From NCBI GenBank assembly GCA_022579005.1, contig MU401456.1, forward strand, positions 150,607-214,606: a stretch of 64,000 nt of DNA, written 5' to 3'. This stretch comes from Poronia punctata (lineage: Eukaryota; Ascomycota; Sordariomycetes; Xylariales; Xylariaceae). The position numbers and the translations under genes were made by a program. A model generated the notes under the pieces. That model saw nothing but the letters and a program-made list of their open reading frames with translations. It ran no database searches and had not been told where the DNA came from. This document shows positions 1 to 9,178 of the stretch, one piece after another (the first letter of the stretch is position 1; every line of letters begins with the position of its first letter).

Positions 1-51
1 CCTCCCCCCCCCCCCCCCCCCCCCCGCCCCCCCCCCCCCCGCCCGGCGCCG

Positions 52-84
<33 letters not shown>
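1..84. repeat. Poly-C low-complexity tract at window start
   Basis: Almost pure C with a few G bases in the first 84 positions, ending abruptly where complex sequence starts. Nothing coding can be read in it. Its position at the very edge of the window, next to a gene whose 5' part is missing, suggests a contig end or assembly artefact rather than a biological repeat. Confidence 0.85.
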
Positions 85-156
85 ATTAGCGAACTTGGAA
101 CGCGCCCCCCCTGAACATGTCACACTCGACGAACACAAACTGATGCCACCACACAG

Positions 157-1815
157 TGCAAGACATTTTTACTTGGTATCAGCGTGCGACTGGTGGTACG
201 GCGGCTCAAATCATCGACACTGTCAGAATCACCTCGGTCGAGGTCATGAAGCGCTCCGAACCTATAGCCGAGGCCGGCGTGGGCCTCCTCAGTCGTGCTG
301 CCGCCATGGTCCCTAGGTCGATCACGGATCACGCCTCAGCTCTGGTGAAGCGTGGTAATGTCAAGACAGACTACGGTAGCTATCTCGTCTATGGCATACA
401 ACGCGTGGCCTTCCGAGCAGGCATCGAGACGACGAATGTCTTCCTGACCGGGATTGTATCTTTCTACGTCGTCATGGTTTTTGCTGCTGTCGTCGTTGCT
501 CTCTTCAAAGGCGTATGCGAACTTGCTGCTAAGGCGCGGTGGATTAAAGGAGACACGTTCCTGGATTTCCGCAATGGATGGCGTAAGTTGTTTTGTTCTC
601 ACCGGTCCGGTTAAACCGTGTTTGGGTTTTCGAGAGATACTGACAGGTGGCTTTTTATTAGTCACTGTTCTCAAGGGCATTCTTTTCCGAATCACCTTGC
701 TCGGATATGCACCGGTCACCATCCTATCCCTGTGGGAATTCACCCAAAGGGACTCTGCGGCGGAAGTGCTTCTAGCTGTGTTTTTCCTAATCTACATCAA
801 CGTTGCGCTATTTTGGGCCGCGTACAGAGTTATTCGGATTGCTCAGCGCTCCGTTTCACTACATAGGAACCCTGCTTACATTCTGTTTTCGGATCCTCAA
901 ACTTTGAACAAATGGGGTGAGTACTTGGCATTGCTGTCGTCTTGCCGCTCTTGCCGCTCTTGACGCAGGCAGATTTCCGAATTACATGTACGGCTATTAA
1001 CTTGCTCGCTAGGTTTCCTCTACATCCAATACCGGGCGTCTGCTTACTATTTCATCATCCCGACGCTCGGATATACCCTCCTGAAAGCTTTCTTCATCGC
1101 TTTTGCTCAGGCTTCTGGAACTGTACAGGCTGTTGCTCTACTGCTTATCGAGGCGGGCGCGTTGATCGGATCTGCTGTGCTGCGGCCATGGATGGACAAG
1201 AAAATCAACTCGTTCAACATTGCCATTTGCGCCGTCAACTTTATCAACGCCATCTTCCTTCTGATCTTTACGAAAGTCTTTGACCAACCGCCTATTGTCA
1301 CTGGCGTTGTCGGTGTTGTCCTATGGATCCTGAACGCGGCCATGACGTTGGTATTGCTCTTGGTCTTGATAATCACGACGGCCATCGTCTTCTTCACGGA
1401 CAACCCGGATGGGCGATACAAGTTCATGGCCGACGACAGAACCTCGTTTATGAAATCGCAGAGCCAATTGGCACCGAATGGCGAGCTGCATGCATTGGCC
1501 ATGACGGCCCGCGGCGAGAAGAACGGCTTTGGATCTGGTTTGGATATCGATGACGACAGCGAGTCTTTGAAGCCGGGCTCGTTCCATCAGGGACCGCGCT
1601 CCCGACCACATTCGATGGCCAGACCGGATTTATCCGGTGTCAGCAGTGGGTCCCGGCCCAGCACGGTTCAAAACAACCAGGCTCGGCCGTCTGGTGACCA
1701 GCATGCTCCATTTTTAGCTGCTGGTGGCGAGATTTCACGATCCAATAGCCCCGCGACTGTTCGAGGGCAGCATAATGCCAGCCCATGGCAGCGTGGTGCT
1801 GGATATGAAGCCTAA
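157..1815 (+). CDS. FLC/TRP-like membrane protein (PF06011 family), 5' end missing
   Basis: C-terminal 493 codons of a fungal FLC (flavin carrier)/TRP-like integral membrane protein. Family members sit in ER, Golgi or vacuolar membranes and are linked to calcium, cell-wall and FAD transport functions. Exons are 157-582, 662-916 and 1013-1815. Donors are GTAAGT at 583 and GTGAGT at 917; acceptors end at 661 and 1012. The first exon follows an AG at 155-156 and opens with a split Met codon leading into QDIFTWYQRATGG, a stretch typical of the family. At least seven hydrophobic helices follow, then a hydrophilic Ser/Pro-rich tail of about 120 residues. A TGA in the upstream frame at 141-143 shows that the bases before 157 are intronic. 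The signal peptide and ML-like luminal domain expected upstream are absent because the window starts in poly-C. The function within the family is inferred. Confidence 0.85.
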
Positions 1816-3082
1816 TCAAGCTGAATCGTGAGATGGGTTATGTGTGGAGCAGCTTTATCTATACATTATATGTTGATATTTATGAGGAACTGCTATTGGG
1901 AGAGTGGTTTTCTCTTTCTCTCTCTTTAATTGTAAAAAGATTCATGGTGAGGAGAGTGTCTGAGATGAAGCGACATTGTGTCTGCCCCTAGCACGCTTAC
2001 AACTAACTAAGGTATTTGGGTATTGAGATTAGGTCGGGCAGGTGGGATCATGAGGAATCAATCGGACGTCGGGCGACCTTGGGAAGGTTGTGAGATGTAT
2101 GTTAGTAAGGAGTCGGGCGTTGTCGTCCATATAAAGTCATTTTGTTCGGTTTCAATATCATTCGTTCCACATTTAGAGATTCTCTTTTCACCTTATCCTC
2201 ATCGATGAGCAGTTCCTATTATTACTTAATAAGCTCTTCTGTGCCTCTTGCTCTCTTGGTGCGAACTACTGTCCCCGGCGGAGCTGCATTACGTGGAAGC
2301 TACTGCTAGTGTACCCCAGCCAGGCCGACACCTTGGCGATGTGGTTTTGGTAGATGTTGCAAACAGGCGCAGAAGGGTTCAGGGTGGTCTGGGATGTGTT
2401 TATTGATGAAATCTCTTTTAGGAAAAGGAAAGGAACGGACAGAATACCTTTACAAATACACTATGATTATCGATCAGATTCTGTCCCCTGTCACGCTCGG
2501 AATGTATAGAAGAAATGTAGACTTGGCCGGGGGTGTCCAAACCACACGCACGTTTGTACGCACGGCACGGCATGACTTAATATTAGGTGGTGATTACTGA
2601 ACAACGCGATTATTGCTCAACCCATCAAATCAGGAGTCGTCGCAACTGCCTAATGGAAGGTAAGTACTTAGGTAAGTACCTAGTAGTAGCCTAGCTCAAG
2701 GCTTTTGCTTGGCTTGATGGTGTACTTTCCTACCCAATCCGTGGACATGGAAATTTCAAGATTACTGATCTTAATGCACGCCAAACAAACCACCGGCTTA
2801 GAAATACGAGATTTTCTCGACCGGCAATCAACAGCTTAGAAATCCAAGGCTTCCAAGTTCTAGTCCAGATTCTTGTCGCGAGAGGGAAAAACAGGCATTG
2901 ATTTATTCAATATAAATAGGAGACACGCCATGTCGTTGAATGATAGAATGTGTCCATCAACGCATCATCAGCATTATTCTTGTCTACGAAAACTAGGGGA
3001 CTTGAAAGGAACGAATACTCCTCGAAACACATCAATCTACTTTCCAGTCTTCGGGTCTACCTACCGTCCAATCTTTCACCGC
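1816..3082. other. Intergenic, no gene seen
   Basis: 3' flank of the FLC-like gene and upstream region of the SDR gene. Only short ORFs without coding character occur. Around 2656-2690 there is a run of TAGGTA/GTACCTAG-type motifs that recurs in other intergenic parts of the window. Confidence 0.6.
2911..2919 (+). promoter_or_regulatory. Possible TATA box of the SDR gene
   Basis: TATAAATAG lies about 215 bp before the SDR start codon at 3134. The assignment rests on consensus and position only. Confidence 0.35.
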
Positions 3083-3083
3083 C

Positions 3084-3114
<31 letters not shown>
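3083..3114. repeat. (CAGA)8 microsatellite in the 5' leader of the SDR gene
   Basis: Eight perfect CAGA units end 19 bp before the start codon at 3134, so the tract probably lies in the 5' UTR. The upstream in-frame reading through this tract produces a low-complexity peptide, which is why the start at 3134 is preferred over a longer open reading frame beginning near 2873. Confidence 0.9.
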
Positions 3115-3133
3115 GCAGAGCAGACAACAAAAG

Positions 3134-4210
3134 ATGTCGTCAACCCCATCCACAATCTTCCTCACCGGCGCAACAGGGTTCATCGGCGCCCACGCCGGCG
3201 AAGCAGCTCTCAAAGCCGGCTACCGCGTGAAACTAAGCATCCGCCGCGCCGAGCAGCAGCAGAAGCTGGAGAAGCTATACGCTTCTTACCTGGACCAGCT
3301 CGAGTTTGCCATAGTGCCCGACCTCACGGACGTCGATTCGGTCCGCGAAGCCCTGACCGGCGTGGATTATGTCTGGCATCTCGCTTCGCCCATGCCCGTC
3401 ACCGGCGCAGATACGGACGTGAGGAAGGATTATGTCGAGCCGGCCGTGCGCGGTACCCTGGCTATGCTTGAGGCCGCGCGGGCGCATAGGGGTATCGAAA
3501 AGGTGATTGTCATGGGGTCGATTTTGTCGTTGAAGCCCATGGGGTCTTTTAGTAGTACCGATTTAGTAGTTGGTATGTTTTTATTCTTTCTGTCCCTACC
3601 TACCTAGTTTCTACCTTTCATCTTACTAACCGTTATTATCAAATACCTAGCCAACACGGGCGAAGTCCTCCCCGTAGACCTAGACATGGAATGGCCAGGC
3701 GGTATCCTAGGCGAGAACGTCAAATACCACGCCTCCAAGATCCTAGCGCACCAAGAATACAGAGACTGGCTGGAGGAGAACAAGCCAAGCTACAACGTAT
3801 TCTCCTATCATCCCTGTTTCGTCGTCGGGCCGGATCTATGGCAGGATAAGGCCGACAGCGTCGCCGGCGTCAATAATTTACTCTGGCTGTCTCTGCAGAT
3901 GGAGCAGCCCCTGGTGTCGTCGGGTTTCATCGATGTGCGCGATGTTGCTCTGGCTCTCCTCCGTGGTACTGAGAGGGATATTCCCACCGGAAAGGAATAC
4001 CTTCTCGCGGGCGACAAGACTAGCTGGACGGCCATGGCTGAATTCGTCAAGTCGGCTTACCCGGATGTCAAGGTCGGTCTTGTCCCGCCTATGGATCGCC
4101 CTGTGAATGTCGATAACGGCCCTGCCGAGCAGGATCTGGGGATGAAGTGGAGGCCTATGGAGGATTTCGTCGGCGCTACTGTCGAACAACAGCTCTCTTT
4201 TCGGGCATGA
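3134..4210 (+). CDS. Extended SDR: dihydroflavonol-4-reductase/Gre2-like NAD(P)H-dependent reductase
   Basis: 332-aa extended short-chain dehydrogenase/reductase that probably reduces aldehyde or ketone substrates with NADPH in the cytosol. Exons are 3134-3572 and 3651-4210, with a GTATGT donor at 3573 and the acceptor AG at 3649-3650 (phase 1). The Rossmann motif TGATGFIG is at residues 11-18. The catalytic YHASK motif (Tyr172, Lys176) lies just after the splice junction. A VGPDLW segment and a conserved SGFIDVRD stretch follow, as in dihydroflavonol reductase/cinnamoyl-CoA reductase relatives. Length is normal for the family (about 330-350 aa). The start was chosen because it places the nucleotide-binding loop close to the N terminus. 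It is convergent with the small gene at 4384-4926. The physiological substrate cannot be read from the sequence. Confidence 0.9.
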
Positions 4211-4383
4211 TTTCTGTTGTCCGGATTGTAACTCATGGGGTTTCTTTCAGGTCATCGTGACTGAGTATAAATATGGCCTATTGGGACGCAGTTGGAACTA
4301 CCAGGTCATCTTTTACTAGCGGAAGAATCCAATAGAATGTTCATGATTTATTTATTTATTCAGATCTCCCTCAATTAAATGAG

Positions 4384-4926
4384 TTAACGGCCAAACTTCT
4401 TTCCCGGCATAGAGTCCGTCTTTTCCTGCTTTTTCCTCATCATTTCCGCCTCCTCGGCCATGATCTCTGCATCTTGCTTGGCGCCTCGCGAAGGCTCGTT
4501 TCCATGCACAGTTGCCTATATCGATTCAGGTTTGTCTGTGAGCAAGTATTATAGGGTACTTCACCTTACATAGAGTTACTTACCCTGTAAAGAGGGTCGT
4601 GTTTATATCTGTCGTCTATCTGAGCTTGAGTCTATATAACCAGTGAGTGAGATGCGTGTCAGTCTTTTAAGTAGAGATTGCTCATTTATACACACGTTTT
4701 TCTGCATCATCTCATTCATGCCTCTATTTTGGTCCTCTATTTTCATATATATCAGCATCTCTCATCGAAACCAACTAGTCTTTTGGAAAAAGGACTTACT
4801 GCGCATATAGCCTTCGACATTCCGCAGATTATGTCTTGACTCCTCGTGGATATCCCGGCGAGAATAGTTGCGCTCGTCACCGTCTTCGTACATGTTGGCT
4901 GTTCCGGTGTTTGGTCGCGCAGACAT
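4384..4926 (-). CDS. Small hydrophilic protein of unknown function, four short exons
   Basis: A 115-aa protein assembled by hand from exons 4926-4800, 4736-4696, 4631-4584 and 4515-4384 (minus strand, stop at 4386-4384). Each junction has GT-AG borders: donors GTAAGT, GTGTGT and GTAAGT. The total of 348 nt is exactly 116 codons without an internal stop. The product starts MSARPNTGTANMYEDG and ends KKQEKTDSMPGKKFGR. It is rich in charged residues, Gln, Asn and Met, with no signal peptide or membrane segment. The last exon is a continuous hydrophilic helix-like stretch rich in Glu, Lys and Met. I do not recognise a named family. The gene is convergent with the SDR gene and divergent from the aldo/keto reductase. 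Consistent frame across three introns makes a real gene likely, but expression is unproven. Confidence 0.72.
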
Positions 4927-5590
4927 TGGTGATTGATAGATTTAAATTCTGGACCAATAAAAACTTTATCAATGTCTAGGTTAGACTGTTTCGACACCGA
5001 GGTGGTCTAGATGAAAATGGGTGTTTTTTTTTTTTTGGAAATATTATATTTTGTGCTACGTGTTAATATACATGTTCATCTCTTGCTCGACTCAGGTCGT
5101 CTCTAACATTTTGCGTCATATCGATGCCGCTTGACGTCGAGAAGTTCGCTTGGCGGGTCTGTTGAACTCTCGCTGTATTATATCAAACGCGGGGTATGAA
5201 ATTGTTGTCAATATTGAGATTTACGGTATTATTTTGTTCAACCATCGGGTGTAACTTGACGGTCTGTGCCGAAGATAGGTGCCTAATGAAGTAACGAGGT
5301 GGCCGTCGAGGTGGCTCCTACTTCCAATTGAAGTTGTTGATTCACAATATGCGTCTCGGGAAGTCGCAGACGGAAAGGGTGTTGTGGTGTAACCGACCAT
5401 TGGGGTTTGAGGGACGGCATTCGATGATGTCACCATGATGATCCTATAAAACACACCCCAACTCAATCTATGCCCACAGTAAACAAAATACAGCTTTCAC
5501 AGATCTTAGACTATTCGGTAGTTCACCAATCTACCTAAATACTAATAGTTTTTGGCGGTACATCCAATAGGTATAAGGTTTAGCGTCAAT
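4927..5590. other. Divergent intergenic region
   Basis: 664 bp between the start codons of the small unknown gene (minus) and the aldo/keto reductase (plus), so it probably carries both promoters. It contains a T11 run near 5025. No convincing coding sequence was found. Confidence 0.6.
5445..5451 (+). promoter_or_regulatory. Possible TATA box of the aldo/keto reductase gene
   Basis: TATAAAA lies 140 bp before the start codon at 5591. The assignment rests on consensus and spacing only. Confidence 0.4.
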
Positions 5591-6692
5591 ATGGCATTTG
5601 CCAAAGCTGCTTTCGCCGCACTTATTGTGGCCGTCTCCGTCTATGTGCTCGCCTTCCAATATTGGATTCCAACACGTGTCCCGCCCGTGAAGACCGAAAG
5701 ACGCAGGGATGGCGTCGAAGTAATACCCCGGCTAGGAATTGGGACATGGTTGTCTGACAGAAATAAAGTCGCCCATGCCGTCGAGTTCGCGTTGGAATCA
5801 GGGTATCGCCATGTAGATGCTGCCCTCATATATGGTATGTTCTCCCTACTGCTCTCATGTGAAATTGCTACGCACAAAGCTAACCGGGCGTGCAGAGAAC
5901 GAAGATGAGACAGGCAAGGGTATCAAAGCCGCCAATGTGCCCCGGGATGAGATATGGGTCACGAGCAAGCTTTGGAATGCGCATCACCGACGGGACGAAG
6001 CAAAGGCCGCCATTCGCAAGTCCATCGATGATTTACAGGTAGACTATCTAGACCTCTACCTCATGCACTGGCCAGTTGCTTTCGTCCCCGACGAGGGCGA
6101 CAAGCTAGATAAGGACACCTCCATCGTCGACACTTGGCGTACTATGGAGGAGCTAGTGCGTGCGAATCTAACACGCAAGATCGGGATATCCAACTTCTCC
6201 AAGCGGGAAGTCGAGACCATTTTGGGCATCTGCGAGATCTGCCCGTACGCGCACGAGTTTGAGACGCACCCCTACTTGCAGCAACAGGACTTTGTCGACT
6301 GGCATAGTGAGATCGAAATGAGGGTGATCGCGTATTCCCCCCTAGGAAATACCAACCCCACTTACGAGGGCAACAATAAGCTGGATCCAATCCTAAAAGA
6401 TCCCTTTTGGGTAGACATGGCGGAGAAGAAGAATGCCACGGTTGCTCAGACGATACTAGCCTGGGGTAGGCAACGCGGGACTATCATCATCCCCAAGAGT
6501 GTGCATGAGGATTACATTCTGGAAAATATGGGTGCCTTGGACATTCATTTCACGAACGAGGAGATGCGGGACATTTCCAAGCAGGACAAGAAGACGAGGA
6601 TGAATAATCCGGGGAAAACTTGGGGAGTGAAGCTCTTTGCCGACCTAGATGACCCGACACAGTTGGAGGATGAAGATGCCACGGAACTCTAG
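5591..6692 (+). CDS. Aldo/keto reductase with N-terminal membrane anchor
   Basis: 346-aa NADPH-dependent aldo/keto reductase, exons 5591-5834 and 5896-6692 (donor GTATGT, phase 1, 61-nt intron). The catalytic tetrad is complete: Asp76, Tyr81, Lys106 and His139 (motifs VDAALIY, TSKLW, LMHWP), and the intron splits the codon directly after Tyr81. The IPKS motif near the C terminus is the expected NADP-phosphate-binding element. The first 30 residues hold a hydrophobic stretch of about 19 residues (AALIVAVSVYVLAFQYW) followed by basic residues, which suggests a signal anchor or uncleaved membrane segment. That is unusual for these normally soluble (beta/alpha)8 barrels. An upstream TTG-initiated extension is open, but 5591 is the first ATG. 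Substrate is unknown. Confidence 0.9.
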
Positions 6693-6847
6693 ACCTGTTT
6701 TCATCTTGTGAGGGTTGGTAATTAGTAAAAAGGTACTAAAAGTGAGCCTCAGTGTTAACTGCTTATATTCTTATAAAGAAGCGTTTGAGCAATAGGTTAT
6801 AGATGCATAATCAAGTCAGTATGAAATTTCTAAGAAAAATTCATGGG

Positions 6848-7179
6848 TTATTCTCGTAATACCTCATTCCTAGGTGCAGGTTTATATTGCCGTATTGCCT
6901 CTAGGATGGCTTCATAGTTCTTGTCTTTGCGGTCTCGGAGCCGATTGATCCCGGCGATGGATAGGGGCAGCTTTCCCATATATCTTTCGATGAATTGAGA
7001 GACCTCACCAGCGGATTAAATATCAATCCTCATTATTTGTGACAGTATCGAGTTAGTTACATGTTTACCGAAGCTACGACGCCGGCTAATGACAGCCCAA
7101 CTCGTAATTTGAGATGAAATAGGTTCTCCTCTCGCTGTGGGAAATTGTATCTTTCATCGTTATTATAAGACCTGAGTTG
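6848..7179 (-). CDS. Unrecognised gene, 3' two exons only (5' end unresolved)
   Basis: Two minus-strand exons read in frame: 7179-7069 (37 codons, after a CTTTAG acceptor) and 7003-6848 (51 codons plus TAA). They are joined by an intron with a GTAAAC donor, a CTAAC branch-like site and a GTGAG acceptor. Without splicing the frame hits TAA at once. The 88-residue peptide has a mildly hydrophobic segment (RVGLSLAGVVASVSQFI) followed by a basic and acidic C-terminal tail. I could not find a first exon with an ATG and matching phase in the next 300 bp upstream. The gene may have a longer intron, or it may be a decaying remnant. No family is recognised. It lies between the tail-to-tail AKR and chitinase genes. 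Confidence 0.45.
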
Positions 7180-7992
7180 CTAAAGGAAGAGACACGCAAT
7201 AATCACTTGTGACTTGATAACTCGGATCTTTGAGGAGGGTGGTATTATGGAGATAAAAGGGGCTGGGGCTGGGCTATATGTTGCTACTTTAATCGTGGTA
7301 ACTTTTTCTATCACCTATCGCCGTTTTATCTCCCCTTTATGGGAGAGCATCACCAACTTCTCAGCAGCAGGATAAGTACTGGCGTCATGAGTTGGAAGGA
7401 TGTTAACTAATGATAAACTCGTCTGAATCGTCCGCAGTGACGATCTACTGTCATGGATTTTCGCAATCCAGGTTAAAGATAGGTGTGGGTAAGATGTGAT
7501 GTGGGAGGGAAGTACACGGGACTCCGAATAGGGCTTGGGTTAGTAAGGAGAAGATGATTTTCATAGTGAGTTGGGTTAGGATTGTACGTGCATCTATCAC
7601 TAAGATACCTAAGTATTCTACTGCCGAAAGGATTCTTGAGTGTAGGGAGTTGACAGATACTACCTTCTAACAAGCATCGCTGTCACGGTCTAGATAGTAT
7701 ATGATGAGTACTTAGTTTTATGTACTTTGCTTTAGGTTAGGTCTTTCCTGCGATACTGCAAAAGGTCTTGTGGTAGGTACGGAAGCGCAACGCGGTTTTC
7801 TGATTGAGAGAGGCGAAAAAATACTATTTAAGTCTATCTAGGGAGACTTCATCTCTATGACGACAACAAAGGGTTACCGAATTGATAACAGGATGAACAG
7901 TCCATCGCGAATAAAACCCAGCCCAAGTCAATGCGGTATCGACTCATGGTCGGTAGGCTTATCCCGCACATAAGTGGAGAGGACTAGTTAGT
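7180..7992. other. Intergenic region, possible 5' part of the unresolved minus-strand gene
   Basis: About 0.8 kb between the unresolved gene and the 3' end of the chitinase gene. It may contain the missing first exon or promoter of the unresolved gene. I see no other feature in it. Confidence 0.5.
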
Positions 7993-9178
7993 TTAGTTCT
8001 GCTCGGGGACAACAGCAGCAGCCTTGAAGGAATGAACGATAGGGGTCAAAAACCCAGGGTTCAAGTCCAACTGACTACTATCCCAGATCATGACGCCAGC
8101 AAAAGTCGCCTTTCCGTTGCGATGTTTCGTCACCTGCTGCGCCACAGTATTACCATTCGCGTAAGATGCGGCGGCAGCGGCGCCAGAAGTGGCAGGCACG
8201 CCCAAGAAGAGCATGCTCTTGGCCTGGCGCGCGTAGTCGTCCCATTTGGCCACGGCGTCGGCGTGGCCGGCAGCAGACGAGGGGCGGAGATCGCACGATG
8301 GGTTATTGTAGAACTGGACAAAGATGAAGTCCATGTGTACGCTGTGCAAGACGGGGCCGACGTTATGGTCCGGAAAGGGGCATTGCGGGGCGGCGGATAG
8401 GTACATTTTGTTCGAGGCGCTCAGGGTGTGGGATCGCAGCTGTTGAGCGAACACGTCGAGATGGGCGAAGCGCGTCTCAAAGTCCAAGTCGAAACCGCTG
8501 ACGGACGCGGATCCGAAAGGTCGGATCGAGGAATGGCCGGCAGGGCCGTAGGCGTGGTAGATGCGGTCGGCTGCTTCGATGGCGTGGCTTGGGGAGGCGA
8601 AATTCCACGAGGCGTCGGGGGACATTCCTCCGAGGGACAGAATGATGGTTTTGCCGTACTTGTTCTTGCAGGTATTGATATCGTGTCTAAGGGGGCTCAT
8701 GTTAGATGGGAAGTAGTGAGTGGGGCAAAAAGGGGAGGATATCGTACTCGGTAGGCCGAGCCGCGTTGGCAAAGTTGAGGTTATCGAGGTTGGCAGCGCT
8801 AAGCAGGAACGAGAGGATGATAATCTGTGGAAAAGGAGGTTGTTTAGTATGGCCCTATTCTTGCATATGATGGCGGGTGTTCTCACGTTCACATCCTTCT
8901 CGGCTAAAGGAAAGAGACAGAAGTTAGCATAAGATAATTTGGAGAATCAAAGAATAAGGGGCTCACATACTTTGGCAGACTTGAATCAGAGGTCTCTGTG
9001 TCTCAGGGCGGTTGGCTGAATTCTGGCCTGCATATTGTTAGCTTAGAGAAGTTGAAGTGTTCAGGGGCAGGTGATATATACCCCAGTACAAGGCAATATT
9101 GCCAGTGCCAGAAGGCTTCTTGGCAAATACCGAGGTTGCAATGGTCAACCAGACCATGAAAAGAGGAGCGAAAATCAT
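7993..9178 (-). CDS. Secreted GH18 class III (hevamine/CTS1-type) chitinase, no binding module
   Basis: 313-aa secreted glycoside hydrolase family 18 enzyme that should hydrolyse chitin in the cell wall or outside the cell. Exons (minus): 9178-9082, 9027-8971, 8903-8887, 8824-8748 and 8686-7993. The total of 942 nt is 314 codons. The first exon encodes a signal peptide (MIFAPLFMVWLTIATSVFA) and the start of the conserved NIALYWGQNS strand, which continues in exon 2. The LSLGG strand is at about residues 99-103. The catalytic motif reads SGFDLDFE (residues 146-153). The general-acid Glu153 and Asp149/Asp151 are present, but the first Asp of the usual DxxDxDxE signature is Ser146. There is no CBM or GPI signal. 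Exon 3 is only 17 nt. Very long antisense and out-of-frame ORFs here are shadows. Confidence 0.85.

Noticed and set aside
1107..1502. Minus-strand ORF inside the FLC-like gene
   Set aside because: Antisense shadow of a clearly coding membrane-protein exon.
3134..6692. SDR, small protein and aldo/keto reductase as a biosynthetic gene cluster
   Set aside because: No polyketide synthase, peptide synthetase, terpene cyclase, P450 or pathway regulator is nearby, and the gene orientations differ.
8032..8932. Several plus-strand ORFs opposite the chitinase
   Set aside because: They mirror the GC-rich chitinase exons and have no independent support.
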